NCBI GenBank assembly: GCA_910576995.1
Contig: CAJTLC010000005.1
Location: forward strand, 62,001 to 126,000
Reading direction: 5' to 3'
From: an uncultured Ruminococcus sp.
GTDB taxonomy: Bacteria; Bacillota; Clostridia; Oscillospirales; Ruminococcaceae
DNA length: 64,000 bases
A model generated the notes under the pieces. The model did no database searches, was not told the origin of the DNA, and worked only from the letters and a program-made list of their open reading frames with translations. The translations under genes were made by a program, and so were the position numbers. Below, piece by piece: positions 7,692 to 15,039 of this stretch. Numbering within the stretch: position 1 is the stretch's first letter; the number at the start of each line of letters is the position of its first letter.

Positions 7692-9518
7692 TCACACATT
7701 TACGACAGATTCTTTGTTGAGAATGCCCATAAACTCATCGCCTGTAATAGTTTCCTTTTCGAGAAGATAATTTGCAAGTTCATGAAGCTTGTCAATATTC
7801 TCTTTGAGAATTTCAATGGCAGCTTCATGGCATTTGCTGATTATTGAGTTGACTTCTTCATCAACTTTTGCAGCCGTTTCCGCAGAGCAGGCGAGGGATG
7901 TATCGCCGCCGAGATATTGATTGTTGACGGTTTCAAGAGCGATCATGTCGAATTTTTCGCTCATTCCGTATCTGGTGACCATTGCGCGTGCAATCTTTGT
8001 TGCTTGTTCGATGTCATTTGACGCGCCGCTTGTGAAATTGCTGAATATCAATTCCTCTGCGGAACGTCCGCCAGTCAGGACGGCTATCCTTGCAAGCGCT
8101 TCGTCTTTGGTCATAAGATGCTTTTCACCTTCATCGACCTGCATTGTATAGCCCAGCGCGCCGCTTGTACGCGGAATTATTGTGATCTTATGTACCGGAG
8201 CGGAATTTTTTTGCTTAGCGGCGACAAGAGCGTGACCGATTTCATGATAAGCGATTATTTCTTTTTCTTTCTGCGAAATAACAGCGTTTTTACGCTGATA
8301 TCCTGCTATAACGACTTCAACGCTTTCTTCCAGATCGGACTGATCGACGCGATTTTTTCCGTTTCTTACGGCACGGAGGGCTGCTTCATTAATTATATTC
8401 GCCAACTCAGCTCCGGACGCCCCTGCCGTTGCGCAGGCAATTGAATTGTAGTCGATATTATCATCACATTTTACATTTTTGGCATGAACTTTTAAAATCG
8501 CTTCACGACCTGCGAGGTCGGGCAGTTCGGCTGGGATACGCCTGTCAAATCTTCCTGGACGAAGCAAGGCGGGGTCGAGGGATTCGGGACGGTTTGTAGC
8601 GGCAAGAATAACGACGCCTTTCTGACCGTCGAAACCGTCCATTTCCGTGAGAAGCTGATTAAGAGTCTGTTCACGCTCATCGTTTCCGCCGAGATTTCCG
8701 TCGCGCTTTTTGCCGATTGTGTCTATTTCATCAATAAAAACGATGCAGGGGGCTTTTTCATTGGCTTGTTTAAACAGATCGCGGACTTTTGCAGCGCCCA
8801 TTCCCACAAACATTTCAACGAATTCAGAGCCTGATATTGAGAAAAAAGGAACGTCCGCCTCGCCTGCAACAGCTTTTGCAAGAAGAGTTTTACCTGTACC
8901 GGGAGGACCGACGAGAAGTGCGCCCTTTGGCATACTTGCGCCAATATCAGCGTATTTTTGCGGATTATGGAGAAAATCAACTATCTCCTGTAACGCCTCT
9001 TTAGCTTCGTCCTGACCGGCAACATCGGCAAATGTTTTTCCTGTCTGAGCTTTTACGTAGATTTTGGCATTGCTTTTCCCGAACGACATCGCATTACCGC
9101 CGCCGAGACGCTTAGTCATGCCTTTCATCAGCAGATTTCCGAGAACGATGAAGAAGATGATCGGCAGCACCCAGCTTACAAGAAAATCGAGCAGCAGATT
9201 ATTTTCTTCGAAACTTTCTGTAAAAACTACGGAAGAATTTGCGTGAAGTCTGTCCACGAGATTAGGATCTTCCATTCTTGCGGTAGAATAGATCTGTTTT
9301 TTGCCGTCCTCTTCAACTTCGAAGCGGATTTCAGCGTTTTCTACCTTGACTTGTTTGACCTTGTTTTCGTCGAGCATTTCGAGGAAAAAACTGTAATTTG
9401 TCTCTTTAATTCTGCTTTTGTTCAGCATCGGCATTATCGTTATATTCAGCAGGAGAATTGACGCGATGCTTATGCAGATAAATATGATCATTTGCTTTGT
9501 AAAGCTTTTGTTGTTCAT
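7692..9518 (-). CDS. ftsH: ATP-dependent zinc metalloprotease FtsH
   Basis: 608 residues, the normal length for a bacterial FtsH. Order: N-terminal membrane helix (about 9-29), an extracytoplasmic segment, second membrane helix (about 108-131), AAA+ domain with Walker A GPPGTGKT at 204-211 and Walker B IVFIDEID at about 259-266, SRH region with RPGRFDRR near 320-327, then the M41 protease domain with zinc site HEIGH at 425-429. It degrades misfolded membrane and regulatory proteins at the inner membrane as a hexamer. AAAGGAG precedes ATG 9518, and a near-consensus promoter is 30 bp further up, so it is transcribed by itself, possibly reading through into the next gene. Confidence 0.97.
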   Translation of the reverse strand: MNNKSFTKQMIIFICISIASILLLNITIMPMLNKSRIKETNYSFFLEMLDENKVKQVKVENAEIRFEVEEDGKKQIYSTARMEDPNLVDRLHANSSVVFTESFEENNLLLDFLVSWVLPIIFFIVLGNLLMKGMTKRLGGGNAMSFGKSNAKIYVKAQTGKTFADVAGQDEAKEALQEIVDFLHNPQKYADIGASMPKGALLVGPPGTGKTLLAKAVAGEADVPFFSISGSEFVEMFVGMGAAKVRDLFKQANEKAPCIVFIDEIDTIGKKRDGNLGGNDEREQTLNQLLTEMDGFDGQKGVVILAATNRPESLDPALLRPGRFDRRIPAELPDLAGREAILKVHAKNVKCDDNIDYNSIACATAGASGAELANIINEAALRAVRNGKNRVDQSDLEESVEVVIAGYQRKNAVISQKEKEIIAYHEIGHALVAAKQKNSAPVHKITIIPRTSGALGYTMQVDEGEKHLMTKDEALARIAVLTGGRSAEELIFSNFTSGASNDIEQATKIARAMVTRYGMSEKFDMIALETVNNQYLGGDTSLACSAETAAKVDEEVNSIISKCHEAAIEILKENIDKLHELANYLLEKETITGDEFMGILNKESVVNV

Positions 9519-9545
9519 TTAACAAAACTCCTTTCATATGTTAAA

Positions 9546-9574
9546 ATTATATCATATAATTTTTTTAAAATCAA
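9546..9574 (-). promoter_or_regulatory. Sigma-A promoter of ftsH
   Basis: Minus-strand TTGATT (9569-9574), 17 bp spacer, TATAAT (9546-9551), just upstream of the ftsH ribosome site. Confidence 0.75.
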
Positions 9575-9635
9575 CAGGTAAATTGTGATATTTATGATGA
9601 CAGTGTGAAATTACGCTCTACTGAACACGCTCTAA

Positions 9636-9661
9636 GAAAAAAACTCCCGAAAAACGGGAGT
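9636..9661 (-). terminator. Terminator after the SleB-like gene
   Basis: ACTCCCG and CGGGAGT pair around an all-A/T loop and are followed on the minus strand by a run of seven T. It lies 40 bp past the stop codon at 9700. Confidence 0.9.
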
Positions 9662-9699
9662 CCGCAACTTCTTAACAGATCATACAAAACAAAAATTTA

Positions 9700-10656
9700 T
9701 TAATAAAAATAATTGCGATATCCATCGCCATAAAATCCGAAATATCCGTGGTCAAATGATGACGGTTCGCTGAAATAAAGCTGAACGGCGCTGATAACGC
9801 TGTCAGTTACATGCGAAGAGTATCCTCCGAGATATACATAGCTTGACGAACCGCTGAACTGATAGGGCTGTGTAAGCACTCCTAAAACGGTGTTGGGATA
9901 AAGAGGGCTGTTTACACGGTTCATGATGACCTCAACGACCTTTGCTTTATCATACTCATCGATCCAGTTGCAGCCTGCTTCATGAGCAACGGCATTGCAG
10001 AGAATAATGAATTCTTCATCGGAGATCGGGAGAATGGGTTCAGGATCAACAGGCGTTACTACGTCGTCAACGATAGGTTCAGTTGCTACAGGTTCGGTAA
10101 CCGTATCCTGATCCGGATCGGCAGCAAAAACTGTTGTTGTCTGAACAGGTTCTACAGCGATAGGTTCTGTTTCAGGTTCAGTCGTTGGTTCTACATATAC
10201 GTAAGCAGTAGTTACTGTCGTGGTCTTAACTGTTGTGGCAGCGTATTCCCACGCAGCTTTAGTAGCGGAAGTCTGGCGAGCGGAAGAAGCAGGGGCTTCG
10301 CTGTAATTTGAAGCGACAACGGGAGCTTTTGCGCTCAGCTTTACAGACGCGCTGTAAGTATAAGAATTTTTCGCGTCGGCTGTAGCGGTGGTTACAACCT
10401 CGTAATTTGCGGCTGTAGTGGCGTACGAAATAGATCTGTAATTATTGCTTGTTGTGGTAACGGGCGTTGTTCTGATAGAAGTTACTGCAGCAACATTTGC
10501 CAATTCATCGCTTTCGACATCGTAAATGTTTTTAACATCATTTTTCGGAGCAACCGTGCTTACGACCGGTGATGTAGCATACACACCAAGAAGTCCGCCG
10601 AATATACAAGTAGAAACTCCTCCGAAAACAAGCGCTGCATATTTAGCTTTTCTCAT
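9700..10656 (-). CDS. Secreted or anchored cell wall hydrolase, SleB/Hydrolase_2 family
   Basis: 318 residues. An N-terminal hydrophobic segment (AALVFGGVSTCIFGGLLGVY, about 6-25) acts as signal or anchor. Residues about 30-200 are a low-complexity Thr/Ser/Ala/Val/Pro linker. The C-terminal about 105 residues match the catalytic domain of SleB-type spore cortex-lytic and related wall hydrolases: LCNAVAHEAGC with the active glutamate, VVEVIMNRVNSPLYPNTV, and the YQFSG motif. Family reaction: cleavage of the peptidoglycan glycan strand. Start 10656 was chosen for the AAAGGA site; an ATG at 10683 places that site inside the frame. Because many non-spore wall enzymes share this domain, a germination role is not implied. 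Confidence 0.85.
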   Translation of the reverse strand: MRKAKYAALVFGGVSTCIFGGLLGVYATSPVVSTVAPKNDVKNIYDVESDELANVAAVTSIRTTPVTTTSNNYRSISYATTAANYEVVTTATADAKNSYTYSASVKLSAKAPVVASNYSEAPASSARQTSATKAAWEYAATTVKTTTVTTAYVYVEPTTEPETEPIAVEPVQTTTVFAADPDQDTVTEPVATEPIVDDVVTPVDPEPILPISDEEFIILCNAVAHEAGCNWIDEYDKAKVVEVIMNRVNSPLYPNTVLGVLTQPYQFSGSSSYVYLGGYSSHVTDSVISAVQLYFSEPSSFDHGYFGFYGDGYRNYFY

Positions 10657-10732
10657 CAACTCAATCCTTTCCTCGAAAAGCATTCATTATTTGCCGTTTA
10701 ACGCCGCAATGCGGTTCTTAACGACTGTGATT

Positions 10733-10761
10733 ATCTTACCACAAACGAGGAAAAATAGCAA
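10733..10761 (-). promoter_or_regulatory. Sigma-A promoter of the SleB-like gene
   Basis: Minus-strand TTGCTA (10756-10761), 17 bp spacer, TAAGAT (10733-10738), giving a leader of about 70 bases. Confidence 0.65.
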
Positions 10762-11156
10762 CAGTTTTGATTTTTTTTCCATTTTGCGCTCAAAAATGGT
10801 TATGCTTATCCAAAGTATTTTGGTTGATTTGACTGAATATTTTGTTAAAAAACTGTGAATAGCCTATTATAATTTAATGTCGAAAAACGCCGATAAGCTT
10901 GAAAAAAGTTACGTATTGGTTACGAAATTTACAATTTAAGATTTACAAATCGTATAATTCGATTTTGATTATACCGTTTATTACAAACTGGCAATGTTGA
11001 ATTTATGAAAAACGCCATAAAATCCGCATTCAATAAATTACAAGACGTATTATGATAAAAATTGCCAATGTTATCAAACTGTTACCGTCGAAGGGATTTT
11101 AAAGTGAAATTTTCATTTTATGTCCGTCATTTTTCATAAATTCGCTTTTGGGCTTG
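10762..11156. other. Intergenic stretch, no gene seen
   Basis: Strongly AT-rich. No frame with a ribosome site and no tRNA-like fold was found. It lies between the SleB-like promoter and repeat copy 3. Confidence 0.5.
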
Positions 11157-11318
11157 AGAGCCTGTTCAGTATCTTTTTCCGCACGTCTTTTCGGCAGATT
11201 TTTCGCCTGAACTTTGTCAAAAAGTCTTGGAATGCGTCAGCATTCCTGCACCTTTTTTCCTTGTCAGGCAAAAAATTTTCTCGAAAATCTGTACATAAAA
11301 AGATACTGAACAGGCTCT
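11157..11318 (-). repeat. Structured inverted-repeat element, copy 3
   Basis: Perfect 22 bp termini beginning AGAGCCTGTTCAGTATC. Read on the minus strand it has CAAGGAAAAAAGGTGCA, hairpin GGAATGC-TGAC-GCATTCC and then CTTTTTGACG. Nearly identical to copy 6 (18589-18748) along its whole length, pointing to recent duplication. Confidence 0.9.
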
Positions 11319-11435
11319 AAAATCGGCATATTTAATAAATTTATAATTGCATCCGTAATGATTTGGTTAAGATGCACTTGTTTCAATTAAAAAATGTGTT
11401 TAAGTATGTCGTAAATTCCGAAATGCTTTATTGCA

Positions 11436-12407
11436 TTATTTTTCTTTTCGATTCTGACGTATCATCTGAAAGCGTACGTCGTCGCCCTTAAAGTTAAGAC
11501 ATTTGTACATTGTTGCGATACGGGAAGCGACTTTTCCTCCATATCGCCTCGACAGCGCGTCAAGTTCAAGATTAGTATTGATTATCGTTGGTTTTTCGCG
11601 TACCAGACGAGTATTCACAATGTTATAAATGTTTGAAATATAAAATTTAGATTCGTATTCAGTGCCAAGATCGTCTAATATCAGCAGGTCGGCATCCATT
11701 ACCAGATCAAGCATTTCCGTTGTGTGACTGCTGCTGAAATGTTCGCGTTCTATGCTGCCAAGAATATTTATTACAGAATCATACAGTACGCTAAAACCTT
11801 TATCGAGAATAACATTTGCAATAGCAAGTGAAATGTGCGTCTTTCCCAGTCCAGTATTCCCGAAAATGAGTATGCTTTCGGAGTTTATATGAAAATTTTC
11901 AGCGTATTTTTGGGCGTAATAAAATATTTTTTCCATTGTAAAATAATCATCGCCATTGTAATAATTTAAGTTGAATGTGTTGAAATTCGACAATTTCAGC
12001 TGCGCATTTTTGTTTAACTTGTCTGTGGTAAGCTTCGAGAAAAGCTTTTTCATGCAGATACAGAATTGATCTCCATTATATCCGCTGTCGCTGCAAATTG
12101 GGCAGAAGTAATGAATGTCAAGATAGTCGGCAGGGTAGCCGTGAGCCGTCAAAAGTTGGCTGGCAAGCTGCTGCGCGCCGGTGTTGCGCTTCTTTATTTC
12201 CTCTATCTTGGCGGAAATATCCTTTCCACGTGATTCCGTAATGACCTTGATAAGTTCCTTTCCTGTTTTGAAAAGTACGTCGTTTATTTCCTTTATCTCC
12301 GGGATTTTCTCGTTAATTTCGCGGATTCTCGCATTATTTTCCGACTGCGCCTTAGTTCGGCGTTCAGTCAGAATTGCGTGAGCCTTATCGTAAATTTCAA
12401 TATCCAT
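11436..12407 (-). CDS. DnaC/DnaI-like ATPase, replicative helicase loader
   Basis: 323 residues. The N-terminal part is helical and is followed by a zinc-binding-like HYFCPICSDSGYNGDQFCICMKK region (four or five cysteines near residues 100-120), as in DnaI. The AAA+ ATPase has Walker A FGNTGLGKTH near 183-192 and Walker B LLILDDLG near 241-248; the TIINTNLELD segment (275-284) and SRIATMYKC near 297 are the sensor and arginine-finger regions. Known role: loads DnaB-type helicase at origins and stalled forks with DnaD and DnaB-like partners. The DnaD gene lies immediately upstream with an 11 bp gap, the usual Firmicutes pairing. Distinguished from IstB by this context and the cysteine region. 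Confidence 0.88.
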   Translation of the reverse strand: MDIEIYDKAHAILTERRTKAQSENNARIREINEKIPEIKEINDVLFKTGKELIKVITESRGKDISAKIEEIKKRNTGAQQLASQLLTAHGYPADYLDIHYFCPICSDSGYNGDQFCICMKKLFSKLTTDKLNKNAQLKLSNFNTFNLNYYNGDDYFTMEKIFYYAQKYAENFHINSESILIFGNTGLGKTHISLAIANVILDKGFSVLYDSVINILGSIEREHFSSSHTTEMLDLVMDADLLILDDLGTEYESKFYISNIYNIVNTRLVREKPTIINTNLELDALSRRYGGKVASRIATMYKCLNFKGDDVRFQMIRQNRKEK

Positions 12408-12418
12408 AAAAAATACCT

Positions 12419-13420
12419 CTAAATATCATTGATGAGAATATTATATTTTTCAGCGTCAAAACCGTCGGAAGAGGTTCTTTCGCTGCTTTTTTTGTTTTTG
12501 CGGTATTCGGATTCAGCTGATTTTACGTCATCTGTTGAAGAATAGCCGTTTTCGCGCCATGAAGTTAGAATTTTGTTTATATATTCAAAAGAAAGCTTTT
12601 CTATTCTTTCGATTGTTTTCTCATACGCATATTTGATCAAATCTAAACTGTATTTCTCGTTTCTCCAGATTTCTACAATTTCCTGTTGTTTGGTGGTGGG
12701 TCTGCGCTTCATGTCGAAAATTCGCATGATCTCCGCAGTGAAAGTCCGCGAAGCGTAAAGCCTTTCAACTTCTTCCTGAGCGATCTCAAGTGTCGTTATT
12801 TCCTTTTCAGCCCAGCTTGACGCAATTTTTTCTATGTATCCGGGATTTGCTCTTTCAATATCCTTACAGTAGGCGATAAGCGTGATTATCACCTCCGTTT
12901 TCAGTCCAAGATAATTGTACATCCAGATAAGACTGTTTTGCATCGGATTATTGATATTGCCGAGAAGCTGTTCAGCAACTTTAAAAAGTTCCGAAATTTC
13001 CGGAGAATTCTGAAGAACAGCTGAAACTTCGGAGGGCTTCAGCATTTCGCGTTTGGGAGTTTGCGGAGCGTTCTCTGCAATTTGCTTTATTTCCTGAATT
13101 GCAGGGCGAGCTGTCGGTGAGGTCGAGTTCTGCGCGGGCTGAATCGGTGGAGTCATAATATTTGCGGCAGGCTGGATTCCGTTTTCGGCAGTGAGTACGT
13201 TTGCTTGCTGCCAGAATAGTACGGATTCTTCTACGGTCTGAGAGTTTACGCCGGTATTTGAGGATATTTCGTCAGTTGTAATGTATCTGCCAGAACACCG
13301 CAGCAGGTAAAGCAATACTTTTATATGATCGCCTGAAGCAAGCTTTAAAAAATTATCAGCAATAATACACGGAACGCCAAACATCGTTCCCCATATGCCG
13401 CTGTTTGCTTTAAATTCCAT
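12419..13420 (-). CDS. DnaD-domain replication initiation protein
   Basis: 333 residues. Start ATG 13420 follows AAGGAGTGATCTT; the frame runs further upstream without a ribosome site. N-terminal about 90 residues form a winged-helix region (HIKVLLYLLRCSGRYITTDEISSNTG). A proline/alanine-rich linker follows. Two DnaD/DnaB C-terminal-type domains are visible, around residues 150-240 (SEISELFKVAEQLLG ... LIWMYNYLGLKTEVIITLIAYC) and 245-320, the latter with the EIWRNEKYSLDLIKYAYE pattern and ending in the YINKILTSWRENGYSS motif typical of DnaD family tails. It helps open and remodel origin DNA and recruits the helicase loader encoded next. Nothing else around it suggests a prophage. Confidence 0.88.
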   Translation of the reverse strand: MEFKANSGIWGTMFGVPCIIADNFLKLASGDHIKVLLYLLRCSGRYITTDEISSNTGVNSQTVEESVLFWQQANVLTAENGIQPAANIMTPPIQPAQNSTSPTARPAIQEIKQIAENAPQTPKREMLKPSEVSAVLQNSPEISELFKVAEQLLGNINNPMQNSLIWMYNYLGLKTEVIITLIAYCKDIERANPGYIEKIASSWAEKEITTLEIAQEEVERLYASRTFTAEIMRIFDMKRRPTTKQQEIVEIWRNEKYSLDLIKYAYEKTIERIEKLSFEYINKILTSWRENGYSSTDDVKSAESEYRKNKKSSERTSSDGFDAEKYNILINDI

Positions 13421-13460
13421 AAGATCACTCCTTATCATTCGAAATCCATACTCAATCATA

Positions 13461-13489
13461 ATTATAACACATTTTAGATTTTTTGTCAC
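13461..13489 (-). promoter_or_regulatory. Sigma-A promoter of dnaD-dnaI
   Basis: Minus-strand GTGACA (13484-13489), 17 bp, TATAAT (13461-13466), 40 bp before the dnaD start. Confidence 0.7.
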
Positions 13490-13527
13490 TATGGCAATTT
13501 CGACAATATCATGCTTAAAAATATATA

Positions 13528-13680
13528 AGAACTTGTTCTCATAGGATATTGCACGCATCTTTTCGGCAAATTTTATCGATTGCTGCGTTGAAAAAGTTTA
13601 CTATATGACCGAAGGAAACGCAGTAGTCGCCAAAATTTGCTGAAAAGACGTGCATTATATTTTTATGTGAACACGTTCTA
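13528..13680. repeat. Inverted-repeat element, copy 4
   Basis: Ends AGAACTTGTTCTCATA and ATGTGAACACGTTCT. Both halves contain the family's GCAAAATTT(G)C...GAAAAGACGTGC arm in opposite orientation, so this copy is almost symmetrical and has lost the central hairpin. Confidence 0.7.
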
Positions 13681-13697
13681 ATCTGGACAGATTATTT

Positions 13698-13735
13698 GTC
13701 TTGCTTGAAAAATGCATGGATTTTTCAAGCAAGAC
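13698..13735. repeat. Perfect palindromic hairpin
   Basis: Arms GTCTTGCTTGAAAAAT and ATTTTTCAAGCAAGAC around GCATGG. The arms resemble the TTGTTTGAAAAA ends of repeat copies 1, 8 and 11, suggesting an internally deleted copy. Confidence 0.65.
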
Positions 13736-13748
13736 CTAATAACTTGAT

Positions 13749-13783
13749 AAAACGCGTTCATGGAATTTCCATAAACGCGTTTT
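13749..13783 (-). terminator. Terminator after the SGNH hydrolase gene
   Basis: AAAACGCGTTCATGGAA pairs with TTCCATAAACGCGTTTT with one bulge; it ends about 12 bp past the stop at 13795 and is symmetrical enough to act on both strands. Confidence 0.8.
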
Positions 13784-13794
13784 GTAGAAACTGT

Positions 13795-14808
13795 TCAATA
13801 TGCGCTGTCGTGTGCAGTCATCCGATCTATCGCACCTGCATTATCGAGGAAGCTAAAAAGGCATGAAAGCACATATCCGTAACTCGAACCGTTCAGATGA
13901 AGTCCGTCTCCGCCTGAATGAGCAGCGCCGAGCGCCTGAGTAGAAGGGTCAGCAAGAACTGCATATGTGTTAAAAAACATTACCTGCGGCGAATTCATAT
14001 CATTTATAATATATTCGAGGGAATAATTAAAAGCCTGTATAGTTTCGTTGTTTGTGTAGTAATTTCCCTGCGATACGGGAGTGATAGCGCCAATTACTAT
14101 AGTCGCGTCAGGAACTCTTGCAAGAATTTCTTCAGCGATACCGCGCATAGCCCATGCGTAATCGTCGGGAGAATAGCTGTAAATATCGTTCATGCCGACG
14201 GAAATAAAGTAAAGAGGGGAGTTTATATAGCCTGCGGCGTCGTATACGCCCATTGGACCGCCGCCAAGATCAAAAGTATAACTTCCCATATTCCATACGG
14301 CGAGAGATTCCTTGGCAATATTATGCTCATAGGGAATATAGCCATAAGCGTTGAATCCGTAAGCGATAGAGTCGCCTATAATAACAATTCTGTCCTGATA
14401 ATACTGACTGTTTGGCGAATCTCCTGCAGTTGTATAATCAAATGGCGGTATATCGCCGGACGAATAGGTGGTGTTATCTGTCGGCTGCGTAGTCGTTTCA
14501 GGAGCGGCGGTTGTTTTTGAATTTTTATCGGACGAGACAGGTTTTGATTTTTTTGATGTTGACCCACTGTTTGCCGCTGTGGTTTTAGACGATGAAGCTG
14601 TTGATGTTGAGAGCGTCGGTGCTGTGATCTTTTCAGAGCATATCATAACGGGCTTTAAAACGTATGTATATTCGGGAGCTTCCGGTTTTTCAGGGAAAAA
14701 GTTGTCCGCTGTGAAGAATATGACGAATATGGAACATATCACCGCAAGAGTTGGCATAACGGGATTTCCGAAAAAATAGCGAATAAATTCTTTGATCAAA
14801 GATTTCAT
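13795..14808 (-). CDS. Membrane-anchored SGNH/GDSL hydrolase
   Basis: 337 residues from ATG 14808, preceded by GGAAGTG. A longer frame to 14904 is rejected because it reads through the tRNA and its terminator. One membrane anchor (VMPTLAVICSIFVIFFTADNFF, about 17-38), a Ser/Thr-rich linker (about 60-130), then an SGNH hydrolase domain: block I IVIIGDSIAYG, block II-like MGSYTFDLGGG, block III VGMNDIYSY and block V AAHSGGDGLHLNGSSYG with the DxxH pair. Family activity: esterase or acetyl hydrolase on extracellular glycans; the substrate cannot be read from sequence. The gene begins only 18 bp after the tRNA terminator and has no promoter of its own in between. Confidence 0.87.
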   Translation of the reverse strand: MKSLIKEFIRYFFGNPVMPTLAVICSIFVIFFTADNFFPEKPEAPEYTYVLKPVMICSEKITAPTLSTSTASSSKTTAANSGSTSKKSKPVSSDKNSKTTAAPETTTQPTDNTTYSSGDIPPFDYTTAGDSPNSQYYQDRIVIIGDSIAYGFNAYGYIPYEHNIAKESLAVWNMGSYTFDLGGGPMGVYDAAGYINSPLYFISVGMNDIYSYSPDDYAWAMRGIAEEILARVPDATIVIGAITPVSQGNYYTNNETIQAFNYSLEYIINDMNSPQVMFFNTYAVLADPSTQALGAAHSGGDGLHLNGSSYGYVLSCLFSFLDNAGAIDRMTAHDSAY

Positions 14809-14825
14809 AGTGTCACTTCCAATCA

Positions 14826-14860
14826 TGAAAAAATCACGCAGGAACAATTCCTGCGTGATT
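14826..14860 (-). terminator. Terminator directly behind tRNA-Thr
   Basis: AATCACGCAGGAA and TTCCTGCGTGATT form a long stem on the minus strand, followed by a run of seven T. It starts at the encoded CCA end of the tRNA and stops just before the ribosome site of the SGNH gene. Confidence 0.9.
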
Positions 14861-14935
14861 GGAGCTGATGATCGGATTTGAACCGACGACCTACGCCTTA
14901 CCAAGGCGTTGCGCTACCGACTGTGCCACATCAGC
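14860..14935 (-). tRNA. tRNA-Thr (anticodon GGT), CCA encoded
   Basis: Acceptor arms GCTGATG (14935 end) and CATCAGC pair in all seven positions. The anticodon stem ACGCC/GGCGT encloses the loop TTGGTAA, giving anticodon GGT, which reads ACC and ACT threonine codons. The T arm contains GGTTCAAATCC, and TCCA closes the molecule. It is the first transcribed unit behind a near-perfect promoter. Confidence 0.95.
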
Positions 14936-14948
14936 GCTTGCATTATTA

Positions 14949-14977
14949 ATTATACATCGTTATATTCCATTTGTCAA
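14949..14977 (-). promoter_or_regulatory. Promoter of tRNA-Thr
   Basis: Minus-strand TTGACA (14972-14977), 17 bp, TATAAT (14949-14954): full consensus on both boxes, a dozen bases upstream of the tRNA. Confidence 0.9.
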
Positions 14978-15018
14978 TACTATTGGAAATATTTTTTTAT
15001 ATTAATCAAATGCAATGC

Positions 15019-15032
15019 TGAACAGGTTCTTA
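15019..15032. repeat. Solitary end of the repeat family
   Basis: TGAACAGGTTCTTA matches the right terminus of copies 3, 6 and 9, without a partner end. It overlaps nothing coding and sits just past the metallophosphoesterase stop. Confidence 0.4.
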
Positions 15033-15039
15033 CAGCATT

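Noticed and set aside
11436..13420. Prophage or IS21 remnant, from an IstB-like ATPase with a DnaD-like protein
   Set aside because: The order dnaD then dnaI-like loader with zinc cysteines is the normal chromosomal replication pair, and no phage or transposase genes flank it.
14809..14904. N-terminal extension of the SGNH hydrolase (frame reading MVRRRSSVQIRSSAP)
   Set aside because: This is the well-known translation of a tRNA sequence; the stretch is the tRNA 3' half and its terminator, and a good ribosome site exists for ATG 14808.
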